Positions 45,106 through 54,864 of a stretch of 64,000 bases of DNA are shown in pieces. The notes beneath the pieces are model-generated. The model did not search any database. It was not told the origin of the DNA and was given only the letters and a program-made list of their open reading frames with translations. The position numbers and the translations under genes were made by a program. This DNA comes from Viridibacillus sp050278625 (GTDB taxonomy: Bacteria; Bacillota; Bacilli; Bacillales_A; Planococcaceae): positions 10,992 to 74,991 of the forward strand of contig NZ_JBNNTI010000019.1 in the NCBI RefSeq assembly GCF_050278625.1, read 5' to 3'. How positions within the stretch are numbered: the first letter of the stretch is position 1; every line of letters begins with the position of its first letter.

Positions 45106-45686
45106 TAAACCAACAAAATGCTGCCTTCTTCTTTTCTAAGTTTGCGTGCTAAGGAAGAGCATGCGTCCAATTACGAAGTGGAAATTGGTACTTGTAGAGT
45201 ACTACTCTCGATAATAATAGAGATTTATTAGGAAAAATCAAGAAAAGTTTCAGAGGCAGGTGAATGAGCTCAATCCAACTGCCTTTTGTCTTCAATCTGT
45301 TTATATATATTAAATGATTAATAAACGCTATAACATGACCCGCCAATTACTGTTACATGTCGCTGTAATCTCGTTCATCTCTAGTAATTCGTTTGCAATG
45401 AGTTCATGTATTAACAAATGCTGTAGATTTGAAATAAACAAATTATGTGCATGTTTCGGTGAAATCGAAAAATCATTTAATTACAGAATCTATTTGTGAG
45501 GATTACTTTCAAATAGGTTCTTTTTATCTATATAAGGTAATTTTATGTTTCACCTCATAGATATTGCCCTCCGTTAATTATCCAAAATTGAATTGCTCTA
45601 CTTTAATAGTTGTAGATTCTTTTCTATTCTTTCATTATACGTGTAGAATATTATCTATAATTTATTTTCTACAAAGGAGGTGCCTC

Positions 45687-46244
45687 ATGCTAAAACGATT
45701 AGTCATCACTGGCTATAAAGCCCATGAGCTTGGTATTTTTAATGATAAGCACCCCGGTATATCGATAATAAAGAAGGCATTACATAATCAATTGCTATCC
45801 TTAATCAACGACGGATTGGAATGGATTATTTTAAGTGGTCAACTCGGTGTAGAAACTTGGGCAGCAGAAGTTGTACAAGAACTGCAAATAGAATATTCAG
45901 AGCTAAAATATGCGATTATCACGCCATTTCTTGATCAGCAAAAGAATTGGAATGAACAAAAACAAGAGAAATACGATATGATTGCGGCAAAAGCAGACTT
46001 TGTGACAAGTTTAACGAAGCGCCCTTATGAAGCCCCTTGGCAATTTATCGAAAAAAATAAGTTCCTTATAAAAAATTCAGACGGTATACTCATTATTTAT
46101 GACGAAGAAAATGACGGTTCGCCAAAGTATATAAAAAAACTTGCCGAGCTGTTTGCCGACAAGCATAATTATACTATTCTCAATATTAACGCCTATGATT
46201 TGCAGGTTGTTGCAGAGGAAGAACAGATGAAAGATTGGGATTAG
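45687..46244 (+). CDS. ypsA: YpsA-family SLOG protein (DUF1273)
   Basis: 185 residues starting MLKRLVITGYKAHELGIF, with ILSGQLGVETWAAEVV (about 49-64), the glycine motif of the SLOG/Rossmann nucleotide-binding fold, and GILIIYDEENDGSPKYI near 131. YpsA is linked to cell division and oxidative stress in B. subtilis; it may bind an ADP-ribose-type ligand. ATG follows a strong AAAGGAGG. In B. subtilis it adjoins gpsB, but here it sits among IS debris; no gpsB partner is seen. Confidence 0.88.
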   Translation: MLKRLVITGYKAHELGIFNDKHPGISIIKKALHNQLLSLINDGLEWIILSGQLGVETWAAEVVQELQIEYSELKYAIITPFLDQQKNWNEQKQEKYDMIAAKADFVTSLTKRPYEAPWQFIEKNKFLIKNSDGILIIYDEENDGSPKYIKKLAELFADKHNYTILNINAYDLQVVAEEEQMKDWD

Positions 46245-46387
46245 TACTTTCTTATTATCGAGGGCACCGAAAAAGTCCATAAAATGAATTTTGGGACTGA
46301 CCCCTGAACTGACCTAGCGTTTTGGGACACACATAAAACACCTTCATTAGGCTATCTTTCTTCCGAATTCTCTCGGAGAAAGGTAGC

Positions 46388-46846
46388 CTAATTTTTCTGA
46401 ATTCGTTCTTCGTTATAATGCTCTAAATAATTCTGAGTACGTACTTTGACTTGCTGTTGTTTAAGCGAATGGTGTTTCACGTACTGAAATTCTTCTGTTT
46501 TCAAGTTCGAATGGAATGATTCAATGACTGCGTTATCCCAACAGTTACCACGACGAGACATGCTACTGACAAGTGCTTGTTGCTTCAAATATTTTTGATA
46601 AGCATACGATGTATAGACACTTCCTTGATCTGAATGAATAATGACCCCTTTAGGAAAATTCCGGGCCGCTAAAGCTGCCTGTAATGTATCCATAATTAGA
46701 GGTATTTTTTGATGATCATAGATTTTGTATGCGACAATTTCGTTGTTATACAAGTCTAATATCGTTGATAAATATAGAGTGCTGGAACCATACTGCAGAT
46801 ACGTAATATCCGTGACCCATTTTTCATTTGGTTTTGATGCTGGTGT
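46388..46846 (-). pseudogene. IS3-family OrfB integrase core fragment
   Basis: Reads ASKPNEKWVTDITYLQYGS, then VIIHSDQGSVYTS, then GNCWDNAVIESFHSNLKTEE: the Asp, Asp and Glu of the rve DDE triad are all visible. The N-terminal third is missing, and the open frame upstream of 46846 is unrelated antisense sequence at the inversion junction. Confidence 0.75.
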
Positions 46847-46848
46847 CA

Positions 46849-47150
46849 TTATGGACATGGACCTGACTTTAAATCGGAGGATGAAAAGAAAAATGCCCAA
46901 CTTGCGCATTTGAAAATGGAAAATGAAATCTTAAAAAAGTACATGGAAATCATCGAGGAGTTGAAAGAGAAGTAGTTTTGAAAATTGTTGAGAAAATGCG
47001 TGGGAAGTATACTGTTAAAGCGATTTTAGCAGCTATAGAAGTACCACGATCTACTTATTATCGCTGGCTTGCTCCCAACGTTTTCTCTTAACGAATTAGC
47101 GATTAAAGAATTGGGTACCCAAACAAAATACCGAAATAACCTAAAATTAT
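46849..47150 (+). pseudogene. IS3-family OrfA end and OrfB start
   Basis: The plus strand reads SEDEKKNAQLAHLKMENEIL to a stop at 46974 (leucine-zipper end of OrfA), then, in the overlapping frame typical of programmed -1 frameshifting, KIVEKMRGKYTVKAILAAIE, PRSTYYRWL (OrfB start), with a frameshift and then LNELAIKELGTQTKYR. Confidence 0.65.
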
Positions 47151-47220
47151 AAGACAACATAAAACACCTTCGAACATGGTACACTGAAAATCAGTACTAG
47201 GCAAAAACCTATATTCAAGA

Positions 47221-47382
47221 GAGGTAAAATGGGCAGTTGTGCAAGAAAAATTAAGTGGTCAATTAACAACGAAAGAAATTATGGAGAAATATGAAATCAA
47301 AAATAAATCGCAAGTAGAAGCTTAGATGCGTTGGTATAAAAATGGAGAGATTCATCGCTTTGATCAACCGATTGGCAAATAA
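47221..47382 (+). pseudogene. IS3-family OrfA start fragment
   Basis: KWAVVQEKLSGQLTTKEIME, then KYEIKNKSQVEA, a TAG, and MRWYKNGEIHRFDQPIGK. This is the N-terminal HTH of an IS3 OrfA with one in-frame stop. Confidence 0.6.
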
Positions 47383-47521
47383 TATTCTTAGTCCACAGTG
47401 TTCAACCTGTGAAATAGCTTTTTATTATTACTCTTCGTTTTCGTCTAATGCTACCAGCGTTTAGATATAGAGTTAATCATCTGCTTTATCTATCCTTTTC
47501 CTCACTACTCCTACACTTTCT

Positions 47522-47992
47522 TTAGCAAGCACTTGCCTTCTTATAAACGAGTTCAAATCTTTCACATACAACTAGTAATTTATCATGGAACTCTTGCTTT
47601 TTATCTTCTAATTCTCTCCTAAAGAAAGCTTCATGAACGTTACACCAATACTTTAACGTACGATCCCCTTCACCTTCTAAATACGCCTGTTCTTCGGTAA
47701 CTTCATCAAAAGGACAAACTTCTACGGAAACCGTTTTAATGATAGCTACAGCTTCGTCTTTTCCATTTAAAATAACATTATAAAGCCCAACCAATGGTAA
47801 TGACTCATTCTCCATTTCATATAATAGATAACAAGATGCTGTTGCGGTCTTAGTTCCTGCCATTACTAGTTCTACAAGTTCATCTGCCATTTCATTTGAA
47901 TCACCAAATGCCCAAACGTCATAATTGTTCGGTGCATCTGGATTTAACTTCTTATAATTCCCCCATAATTCTATGACAGTTTCATTTTCCAT
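47522..47992 (-). CDS. ASCH-domain protein
   Basis: 156 residues with an ASCH (PUA-like) domain: DVWAFGDSNEMADELVELVM, GTKTATASCYLLYE and GLYNVILNG. ASCH proteins are thought to bind RNA or nucleosides; some are amidohydrolases of acetylated cytidine, but I cannot assign that here. ATG 47992 follows AGGA at eight bases; the frame extends twelve codons upstream without a site. Single gene. Confidence 0.8.
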   Translation of the reverse strand: MENETVIELWGNYKKLNPDAPNNYDVWAFGDSNEMADELVELVMAGTKTATASCYLLYEMENESLPLVGLYNVILNGKDEAVAIIKTVSVEVCPFDEVTEEQAYLEGEGDRTLKYWCNVHEAFFRRELEDKKQEFHDKLLVVCERFELVYKKASAC

Positions 47993-48128
47993 ATGGATTA
48001 TCCTACTTTCTGTAAATATTTCGACCACTAAAATTGCAATATATTACCAAGTTTCAATAATCCTATTATAATCAGAAGCAATAAAAAAAGATACACCACT
48101 GTAAATAAGTGATGTACCTTAAAAATTA

Positions 48129-49430
48129 TTAAGCTTTCTGATCTTCTAATTCTCCATTTGATCTTTCTCTTCTCCATGGGATCATATTAAATATAATATT
48201 TAATACAATAGCAGTTATACTTCCTGCAACGATACCGTTACTTGTTAAAATTTTAAGGCTAGAAGGTAAGATATTGAAGATATCTGGAACAACTGTCACG
48301 CCAAGACCCATACCTATTGCACAAGCTATAATCATTGAATTACCTTCAGATTGATTGATCGTTGTACTTAACATTTTAATACCTTGAGCGATAACCATTC
48401 CGAACATTGCAATCATAGCTCCACCTAGAACCGGTGTAGGAATGATTGTCGTTAATGCTGCTACTTTAGGCAAAAAACCTAAAGTTACTAGGAAACCACC
48501 TGTGATGAAAATAACATTACGTGTACGTACACCTGTCATTTGTAGTAACCCTACATTTTGAGAGAATGCAGTATATGGGAATGAGTTGAAAAGACCACCG
48601 ATAATAGAAGCTAAACCTTCTGAACGATAACCACGAGCTAAATCTTTTTCTGTCACAGGTTGCTTACAAATATCACTAAGTGCAAAGTAAGAACCTGTTG
48701 ACTCTACTAAAGAAACTAATGCAACAAGTGTCATCGTGATGATTGGTTCCCAATGGAATGTCGGTGTACCAAAATAGAATGGCTGAACCATTTGCAAAAA
48801 GTCAGCTTCAATTACTGGAGTAAAGTCAACTTTATCCATCAATATTGCAGCAATTGTTCCGAGTACTAAACCTATTAAAATAGAAATTGCACGAGCAAAT
48901 CCTTTTGTGAATCGATAAATTAATACAATAGTAATCAATGTCCCAAATGCTAAAGCGATGTTAGAAGCAGAACCGAAGTCCTTAGCTCCTACACCACCAC
49001 CCATATTATTAATAGCAACTGGGATTAATGTGATTCCTATAATTGTTACAACTGAACCAGTGACAACTGGTGGGAAAAAACGCACTAACTTACCAAAGAA
49101 GCTTGCAATCAATACTACAATAATACCTGAAGCAATAACAGAACCATAGATTGCGGATAAGCCGAATTCTTTACCAATTGCGATAATTGGTGCTACAGCT
49201 GTAAAGGTACAACCTAAAACGATTGGTAAACCTATACCAAATACTTTACCGCGTACAACTTGTAACAGTGTCGCGATACCGCACATCATAATATCAATTG
49301 AAACTAAATACGTTAATTGTGTTGAATCAAATCCTAAAGCGTTACCAATGATTAAAGGCACTAAAATAGCACCTGCATACATTGCTAATAAATGCTGAAT
49401 CCCTAGTGTCACTAATTTCAGGTTTTTCAT
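48129..49430 (-). CDS. pbuX: Xanthine permease
   Basis: 433-residue NCS2-family nucleobase:cation symporter (about 14 helices; GTIPTPV-like motif appears as IIPTPVLGGAMIAMFG; VESTGSYFALSD and SFPYTAFSQNVGLLQMTGV segments carry the substrate-site Glu and Asn). Its start overlaps the xpt stop by four bases (ATGA), so the two are translationally coupled. Imports xanthine under the control of the purine riboswitch upstream of xpt. Confidence 0.93.
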   Translation of the reverse strand: MKNLKLVTLGIQHLLAMYAGAILVPLIIGNALGFDSTQLTYLVSIDIMMCGIATLLQVVRGKVFGIGLPIVLGCTFTAVAPIIAIGKEFGLSAIYGSVIASGIIVVLIASFFGKLVRFFPPVVTGSVVTIIGITLIPVAINNMGGGVGAKDFGSASNIALAFGTLITIVLIYRFTKGFARAISILIGLVLGTIAAILMDKVDFTPVIEADFLQMVQPFYFGTPTFHWEPIITMTLVALVSLVESTGSYFALSDICKQPVTEKDLARGYRSEGLASIIGGLFNSFPYTAFSQNVGLLQMTGVRTRNVIFITGGFLVTLGFLPKVAALTTIIPTPVLGGAMIAMFGMVIAQGIKMLSTTINQSEGNSMIIACAIGMGLGVTVVPDIFNILPSSLKILTSNGIVAGSITAIVLNIIFNMIPWRRERSNGELEDQKA

Positions 49431-50014
49431 CGATCTGTTTCTCCATCGGTAAATTCTACTTTACCGTTTTCCAAAGACGATATGATTGCTAAAGAATCAA
49501 TACGAAAGCCTTTTTCACGAAGTAGCTTGCCACCATCTTGGAAGCCTTTTTCAATAACAATACCTACGCCACTAGCAGTTGCACCTGCTTGTTCAACAAT
49601 ATCAAGTAAGCCTTTCACAGCTTCTCCATTTGCTAAGAAATCGTCAATAATTAGTACAATATCATCTGATTTTAAGAAATCTTTTGATACTGAAATTTCA
49701 TTCGTTTCATTTTTTGTAAACGAATGTACTTTTGATGAATATAAATTTCCTGCTAAAGTTAAAGATTTACGTTTACGAGCGAAGACTACGGGTATACCTA
49801 AAATAAGACCGGCCATAGTAGCTGGTGCAATACCTGAAGATTCGATTGTAACGATTTTTGTTAAACCTGCATCTTTATAGCGATTCGCAAACTCTTGACC
49901 AATTTCTTGCATAAGTTGCGGATCAATTTGGTGATTCAAAAAAGAATCTACCTTTAATACTGTGTCTGATAATACTTTACCATCGCGTACGATTTTGTCC
50001 TGCAGTGCCTTCAA
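49427..50014 (-). CDS. xpt: Xanthine phosphoribosyltransferase
   Basis: 195 residues, type I PRTase. The PRPP loop is VLIIDDFLANGEAVKGL (about 127-143). It makes XMP from xanthine and PRPP. Starts with TTG at 50014, eight to ten bases after AAGGGAG, as in B. subtilis-type xpt genes with weak starts. First gene of the xpt-pbuX operon. Confidence 0.94.
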   Translation of the reverse strand: MKALQDKIVRDGKVLSDTVLKVDSFLNHQIDPQLMQEIGQEFANRYKDAGLTKIVTIESSGIAPATMAGLILGIPVVFARKRKSLTLAGNLYSSKVHSFTKNETNEISVSKDFLKSDDIVLIIDDFLANGEAVKGLLDIVEQAGATASGVGIVIEKGFQDGGKLLREKGFRIDSLAIISSLENGKVEFTDGETDR

Positions 50015-50099
50015 GTTTAGGCGCTCCCTTCTTTTCTTAGTGGTCTCTAAATTTTGTACTATATTAATTATTAATATTTGTTTATATCAACTAGAATAT

Positions 50100-50170
50100 A
50101 ATAAAAAAGCCCAGAAACCATGCATCCATTCATACTACGAGTGGAGCAAAGTCCCTAGTGCTAAAAGTTC
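50100..50170 (-). terminator. Riboswitch terminator before xpt
   Basis: On the minus strand CCCAAGAAC at the top and GGTTTCTGGGCTTTTTT at the bottom form the base of a long hairpin that ends in a T run, 90 bases before the xpt start. It is the expected OFF structure of the purine riboswitch. Confidence 0.6.
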
Positions 50171-50223
50171 TTGGGTATAGGAAAATAATGTCATTTGACA
50201 TTTACTTTTTCTATATCATTGCC

Positions 50224-50291
50224 TCTCATAGTCAGTTTGTTTACGGCAAACCGGTAGAAACTTACGAGCCTTATTCTCGCTATTATATGAG
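50224..50291 (-). ncRNA. Purine (guanine/xanthine) riboswitch aptamer
   Basis: The minus strand has the core AAGTTTCTACC, then TTGCCGTAAAC and GACTATGAG, with closing arms CTCATA and TATGAG (50286-50291 with 50224-50229). The C in GACTAT at the specificity position (position 74 in xpt numbering) means guanine/hypoxanthine/xanthine and not adenine. A terminator follows, so purine binding should switch off xpt-pbuX. Confidence 0.93.
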
Positions 50292-50553
50292 TGAATGCTA
50301 TTAAGATTTTCGTTATAGAATGTTCCTATTATAGCACTGAAATTTTGAATTTCAATCCTTACTAATAATGATAGACTATTCAATCTTTTTCACGTTTTTA
50401 ATGAACTAAAACAAAAGGAAATATGTGGTATTTAACTAGTTACTTCTATTTAAACAACCACTTTTCATTTACTCTACAAAAGCAGAGCTTATGCTATAAT
50501 TATTTTTAAGATATTTTACATAAAATACAATTTCAAGGAGTTGTGGATAAGGA

Positions 50554-50742
50554 ATGAATAAATGTACTAAATGTAATGAAAGCGTTATGAAAAAGGGGTT
50601 ACTTCACAGTGGCGCTGTAATGCTTCAAATGGTTTCAACGAATAAACCCAAAGGCAAATCTTCACCTGTATCGGCTGAGTACTGTAATAATTGTGGATAT
50701 ATTGAATCCCTCTATGTTTCTGAGCCTAGAAATTTAGAATAA
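50554..50742 (+). CDS. Small zinc-ribbon protein
   Basis: 62 residues with Cys4-x2-Cys7 and Cys44-x2-Cys47, a two-knuckle zinc ribbon resembling small Bacillus proteins of the YjdM/zf-type with an unstructured basic linker (NKPKGKSSPVS). AAGGAG lies 12 bases before the ATG. No other domain. Function unknown; probably nucleic acid or protein binding. Confidence 0.65.
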   Translation: MNKCTKCNESVMKKGLLHSGAVMLQMVSTNKPKGKSSPVSAEYCNNCGYIESLYVSEPRNLE

Positions 50743-51060
50743 CTCATTCAGATAAATTACCATCTATTTAACTTAAGTGAATTAATTGGTTTTATGTAAA
50801 TATATGAATTTAGTTTAACAAAAGAATTCAGAATGTTCACACACTGAATGTCTTTTGTTATTTATATATATCTTGGTTATTTTAGATCCTATTTTATAGA
50901 TGAAGAAATCAATCGCAGACTCAAATTTTCTCATAAAAGGGTTCTTGAGGCACTGGTTGATCTAAAGCAATTATTTCAATTTGAGCTCTTTGAGTTATCT
51001 TTTTCATTCGTCATCATTTTCCATCAGCTCAAAAGATTTGTTGTTATTCCATGCGCGTAG

Positions 51061-51119
51061 TTGATTGGAGCAAAGGAGGAGCCCGTCCGCGGAAAGCGTC
51101 CACCGTAGCGGAAATCAAC
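51061..51119. repeat. REP-like GC-rich repeat
   Basis: GGAGCCCGTCCGCGGAAAGC, with GTAGCGGAAATC and GATTGGAGCAAAGGA around it. A relative of the copy at 45058 in inverse orientation; GATTGGAGC is also found as GCTCCAATC near 60935. The stretch 50743-51060 shows no gene or signal I can support. Confidence 0.5.
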
Positions 51120-51147
51120 GGTCTTATTTATTTTTTTAAAAAAATAA

Positions 51148-51189
51148 GACTGTAGACAAACTCGGATTTCTTTGAGTTTGTCTACAGTC
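51148..51189 (-). terminator. Terminator of the amino acid permease
   Basis: A 16-bp perfect stem (51148-51163 with 51174-51189) with a ten-base loop and TTATTTTTTT after it on the minus strand. Confidence 0.9.
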
Positions 51190-51225
51190 TGAAATTACTA
51201 GCTAATAGCTACGTAGGATTTTAAG

Positions 51226-52686
51226 TTAACGATGACTATCGAAGTCACAGTCTTCTAATTTTACAATTTTTGTTTTATGAACGATTTTGTATCCAAACCA
51301 GATCACTAAGAAAATTGGCAATCCGATGTAAGAAACAAGCATACCATACCAGTCGATATGTTCACCTGTAAATGCTGTATAGTTTTGACCAACAACGACA
51401 ATTGCACAAAGTACGAAGGCAAAGATTGGACCGAATGGGAACCACTTCGCTTTATAAGGTAATTCGTTTAAATCACGACCTTGAACAATATAAGCTTTAC
51501 GGAATCGGTAATGACTTACTGCAATTCCTAGCCAAGCTACAAATCCACACATACCTGAAGCATTTAACAACCAAATGTAAACAACACCATCACCGAAGAA
51601 TGATGCCATAAATGATACACAAGCAACTAAACAAGTTGCTACAAGTGCAGCCATCGGAATACCCCGCTTGTTTAATTTAGTGAACATTTTAGGCGCTTTA
51701 CCGTCTTTTGCAAGCTCCCAAAGCATACGTGATGATGCATATAATCCAGAGTTACCTGAAGATAAAATCGCTGTTAAAATAATCGCATTCATAACTGAAG
51801 CAGCAAACGCGATCCCTGCATTTTCAAATACTAATGTGAACGGACTTACTGTAATATCGCTACTTGCTAAACGTGAATCTGTGAATGGGATTAATAAACC
51901 AATCGCTAAAATTGCTAAAATGTAAAATAACAAAATACGCCAGAAAACTTGACGAACAGCTTTCGGAATATTTTTTCCTGGATCATCTGTTTCTCCAGCA
52001 GTAATCCCTAGTAGTTCTGTTCCTTGGAACGAGAATCCTGCAGCTAGGAAAATACCGAACATTGCGAAGAAACCACCATGGAATGGACCATCTTCAATGA
52101 AGAAGTTTTTGAATCCAACTGGGTCTTGTCCACCCATTAAACCAAATACCATCAAGAAACTAACAATGATAAAGACAATAATTGTTACGACTTTTATAAG
52201 AGAAAACCAATATTCACTTTCACCAAAGCTTTTAATTGATAAGATATTTAATGTGAAGATGATGACTAAAAAACCTGCTGTCCAGTATAATGACGATACA
52301 TCTGGGAACCAAAATTTCATGATTAATGATACAGCTGCGATTTCAGCTGCAATCGTAATTGCCCAGTTATACCAATAATTCCAACCAAGGGCAAAACCTA
52401 ACGCTGGGTCAACGAATTTAGATGCGTAAGTACTAAATGAACCAGATACAGGCATAAACGCAGCCATTTCACCCAAACTTGTCATTAAGAAAAACACCAT
52501 AATACCAATTAAAGAATATGCTAATAACGCTCCGCCTGGACCAGCCTCATGAATGGCTCCACCACTTGCTAAGAACAACCCTGTACCAATTGTTCCTCCA
52601 AGTGAAATCATCGTCACATGACGACTTTTCAATCCTCTATTAAGACCTTGCGTCTCAACGCCCTGGCCATTATTTTTATTACTCAT
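51226..52686 (-). CDS. lysP: Lysine-type amino acid permease under a lysine riboswitch
   Basis: 486 residues, twelve helices, amino acid-polyamine-organocation family. TMS1 motif MISLGGTIGTGLFLASGGAI (about 19-38) and GWNYWYNWAITIAAE; highly similar in layout to LysP. The lysine riboswitch immediately upstream makes lysine the likely substrate. ATG 52686 follows AGGAG at good spacing; the frame continues 27 bases upstream without a better site. Confidence 0.88.
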   Translation of the reverse strand: MSNKNNGQGVETQGLNRGLKSRHVTMISLGGTIGTGLFLASGGAIHEAGPGGALLAYSLIGIMVFFLMTSLGEMAAFMPVSGSFSTYASKFVDPALGFALGWNYWYNWAITIAAEIAAVSLIMKFWFPDVSSLYWTAGFLVIIFTLNILSIKSFGESEYWFSLIKVVTIIVFIIVSFLMVFGLMGGQDPVGFKNFFIEDGPFHGGFFAMFGIFLAAGFSFQGTELLGITAGETDDPGKNIPKAVRQVFWRILLFYILAILAIGLLIPFTDSRLASSDITVSPFTLVFENAGIAFAASVMNAIILTAILSSGNSGLYASSRMLWELAKDGKAPKMFTKLNKRGIPMAALVATCLVACVSFMASFFGDGVVYIWLLNASGMCGFVAWLGIAVSHYRFRKAYIVQGRDLNELPYKAKWFPFGPIFAFVLCAIVVVGQNYTAFTGEHIDWYGMLVSYIGLPIFLVIWFGYKIVHKTKIVKLEDCDFDSHR

Positions 52687-52739
52687 TAAGAATCTCCTCT
52701 TTCCATTTTTCATTGCAAGAAGGTTAACTTGATGTCATA

Positions 52740-52772
52740 AAAAATACCATCACAAGGAATATGCGATGGTAT
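52740..52772 (-). terminator. Lysine riboswitch terminator
   Basis: ATACCATC (52744-52751) pairs with GATGGTAT (52765-52772) and TTTTTTA follows on the minus strand, between aptamer and permease gene. Confidence 0.9.
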
Positions 52773-52793
52773 CGAAACATGCCCATCAACCTT

Positions 52794-52971
52794 GATAAAG
52801 ATAGCTCAACACGCCTGCGAAGACGTGACAGTTCTGCACCTTTCGGCAACAGCCCCAATATTTATAAGAAGAAGCTTATAAACACTTCGGCGATATTCCC
52901 TTTCAAATAGAATCACTGACGCTTTTCGCCTCATCCATTTTACTTTTTAACACCGCGACCTCTACCTCATC
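52794..52971 (-). ncRNA. Lysine riboswitch (L box)
   Basis: The minus strand contains the L-box landmarks in order: GATGAGGTAGAGGTCGCGG, AGTGATTC, GGGAATATCGCCGAAGTG, TTGGGGCTGTTGCCGAAAGG and GAACTGTCACG, closing with GAGCTATCTTTATC. P1 forms between GATGAGGTAG and CTATCTTTATC. With the terminator that follows, lysine should turn off the permease gene. Confidence 0.95.
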
Positions 52972-53096
52972 GAATGGATGAGGCATTGCAATATATTAAT
53001 TTAATATGTTCCAATTATAATACAAGAGAATTGTATATTCAAGATGTAAATTTTCTTGAATATTAAAACAATTTAAGCTGAATTCTAAATAATTCT

Positions 53097-53298
53097 TCAG
53101 AATATCACTTTAGCATCCCTTGGAAGCGTATGAATATGCTTTAAATAACCAAATACTTCAGCACTTTCTTCATAACCATGGAATGAAAGTAGACACATTG
53201 ATATTTGTTCTCGAACCATTCATACAAACGGCTCGTACACGTTCATCATTATTCGCTACATCTATTATCAAATCCATCATTTGTTGGTCTGTTCTCAT
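53097..53298 (-). pseudogene. aadK-type aminoglycoside 6-adenylyltransferase collapsed by internal deletion
   Basis: A GGAGG-led ATG at 53298 opens MRTDQQMMDLIIDVANNDER, then VRAVCMNGSRTN, the start of AadK/ANT(6) enzymes including the nucleotidyltransferase GSR motif. After about 33 codons the text jumps to HGYEESAEVFGYLKHIHTLP, RDAKVIF and a stop, which is the family's extreme C-terminus. Family length is about 285, so roughly 220 codons including the catalytic Asp pair are lost. No resistance is expected from it. Confidence 0.75.
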
Positions 53299-53441
53299 CA
53301 CCAATCCTCCGTATCAATTCGATAAAATTATTTTGAGTCCTCTTAATTATATTTATTTATTTTCTTTGATATAATTGACCTTTGTCAAATAGAGGTTTGT
53401 AAAACCAGAAAATTCATGAATATATATAGGAGGCGCTACAA

Positions 53442-54659
53442 TTGGCAACAAATCCAGCTGTTCAAAATAGCAAAAAGCTAAAATGGAACTGTAACATTTG
53501 GTTACTTGTAATTGGGATTATTTTCATAGCTTCTACATTACGTTCACCTCTAACATCTGTAGGCCCAATCATCTCATTTATACGTGAAGGCTTACACATT
53601 TCAAATGTATTGGCAGGATTTATCACAACAATTCCCTTACTTGCCTTTGCTATTATTTCTCCTATAGCTCCAAAATTTTCAAAGCGTTTTGGTATAGAAC
53701 GTACATTACTATTCTCAACAGTATTACTTGCAGTTGGAATTCTTACTAGATCTTTCGGTATAACCTTCACTCTGTTATTAGGAACATCCCTAATCGGTGT
53801 GGCAATTGCTTTTGGAAATGTCTTACTACCAAGTTTGATTAAGTTGAAATTCCCATTACAAGTTGGATTATTAACAGGTATTTTCACAGTTTCTATGAAT
53901 CTCTCTGCAAGTTTAGCAGCTGGGATTAGTTATCCTCTTGCTAGCGGAGAACTCGGATGGAGAATTGCACTTGGTATTTGGTTTATTTTAGTGATTATTG
54001 CCCTAATTGTTTGGCTCCCTCAAATTCGTAAACCTAAGTCCGAATTGAATAATGGTTCTCAAACTAATCAAGAAAATGTCTCGCTTTGGAAATCAACTCT
54101 AACTTGGACAGTTACATTATCAATGGGCTTCCAATCTCTTATTTTCTATACAACTGCTACTTGGATTCCAGAAATGTTGCAGTCACAAGGTATGAGTGCT
54201 AATACAGCTGGATGGATGTTCTCCTTTATGCAGTTTTCACAATTGCCTGCAACGTTCATGATTCCGATTATTGCAGGACGTAGAAAAGATCAACGTCCTA
54301 TTGTTGTTGTATACGGTGTTCTTTATCTAGTAGGCTTCGGAGGTATTTTAGCAGGATGGACTTCATTGACAGTGTTATGGATGATTTTACTTGGACTTGC
54401 GGGTGGTGCATCATTTAGTTTAGCAATGATGTTTTTTTCACTTCGTACACGTACCGCTCATGAAGCAGCAGAATTATCGGGTACCGCTCAATCATTTGGT
54501 TATTTATTAGCTGCAATAGGTCCTGTGTTATTTGGTTATGTCCACGATATTACAAATAGCTGGACAACAGCTATCATCCTATTCATTATTACAGTTATGT
54601 TATTAATGACCGCTGGTATGCATGCTGCAAAAGAAGGTTATGTTGCTCCTGAAAGGTAG
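53442..54659 (+). CDS. CynX/NimT-family MFS transporter
   Basis: 405 residues, twelve helices, with ASTLRSPLTSVGPIISFIRE near the N-terminus, the marker of the CynX/NimT/YycB group. Relatives export cyanate, 2-nitroimidazole or related small molecules. TTG 53442 follows AGGAGG by eight bases. It is convergent with the VOC/M20 operon and shares no obvious regulation. Substrate unknown. Confidence 0.85.
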   Translation: MATNPAVQNSKKLKWNCNIWLLVIGIIFIASTLRSPLTSVGPIISFIREGLHISNVLAGFITTIPLLAFAIISPIAPKFSKRFGIERTLLFSTVLLAVGILTRSFGITFTLLLGTSLIGVAIAFGNVLLPSLIKLKFPLQVGLLTGIFTVSMNLSASLAAGISYPLASGELGWRIALGIWFILVIIALIVWLPQIRKPKSELNNGSQTNQENVSLWKSTLTWTVTLSMGFQSLIFYTTATWIPEMLQSQGMSANTAGWMFSFMQFSQLPATFMIPIIAGRRKDQRPIVVVYGVLYLVGFGGILAGWTSLTVLWMILLGLAGGASFSLAMMFFSLRTRTAHEAAELSGTAQSFGYLLAAIGPVLFGYVHDITNSWTTAIILFIITVMLLMTAGMHAAKEGYVAPER

Positions 54660-54864
54660 CGCATACTCGAAGCTTACAATAGCTTTAAGTTTTTTTGTAT
54701 TACTAGTAGAAGTTAGGCATGTGTAATCCTTGCACTCCCAGTAAAATGAATCATAGAAAAAACTATTATATAGTTTCAAACACTCCATAATAGCTTTCAA
54801 TTACTCTGTCTTTATATTTACTATTTACTTAAAGCCATGCTATGAAGTGCACTGATCAGATAAA

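Larger units (their letters stand above)
46310..47400. mobile_element. Scrambled remains of IS3-family elements
   Basis: Three fragments of IS3-type genes lie together in conflicting order and orientation: the end of orfB on the minus strand, the end of orfA plus start of orfB on the plus strand, and the start of orfA on the plus strand further right. The motif ACATAAAACACCTTC occurs at about 46329 and 47166, probably copies of an element end. Together they make an inverted, rearranged relic and not a working IS. Confidence 0.7.

Noticed and set aside
45314..45563. Short open frames between the GPx remnant and ypsA
   Set aside because: No ribosome binding sites or recognisable motifs.
50848..51060. 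70-codon plus-strand open frame
   Set aside because: No start signal, Phe/Leu-rich composition typical of AT-rich noncoding DNA, and it ends in a REP-like repeat.
53097..53298. Aminoglycoside resistance gene
   Set aside because: Only the two ends of the enzyme remain and the catalytic region is deleted, so resistance should not be claimed.
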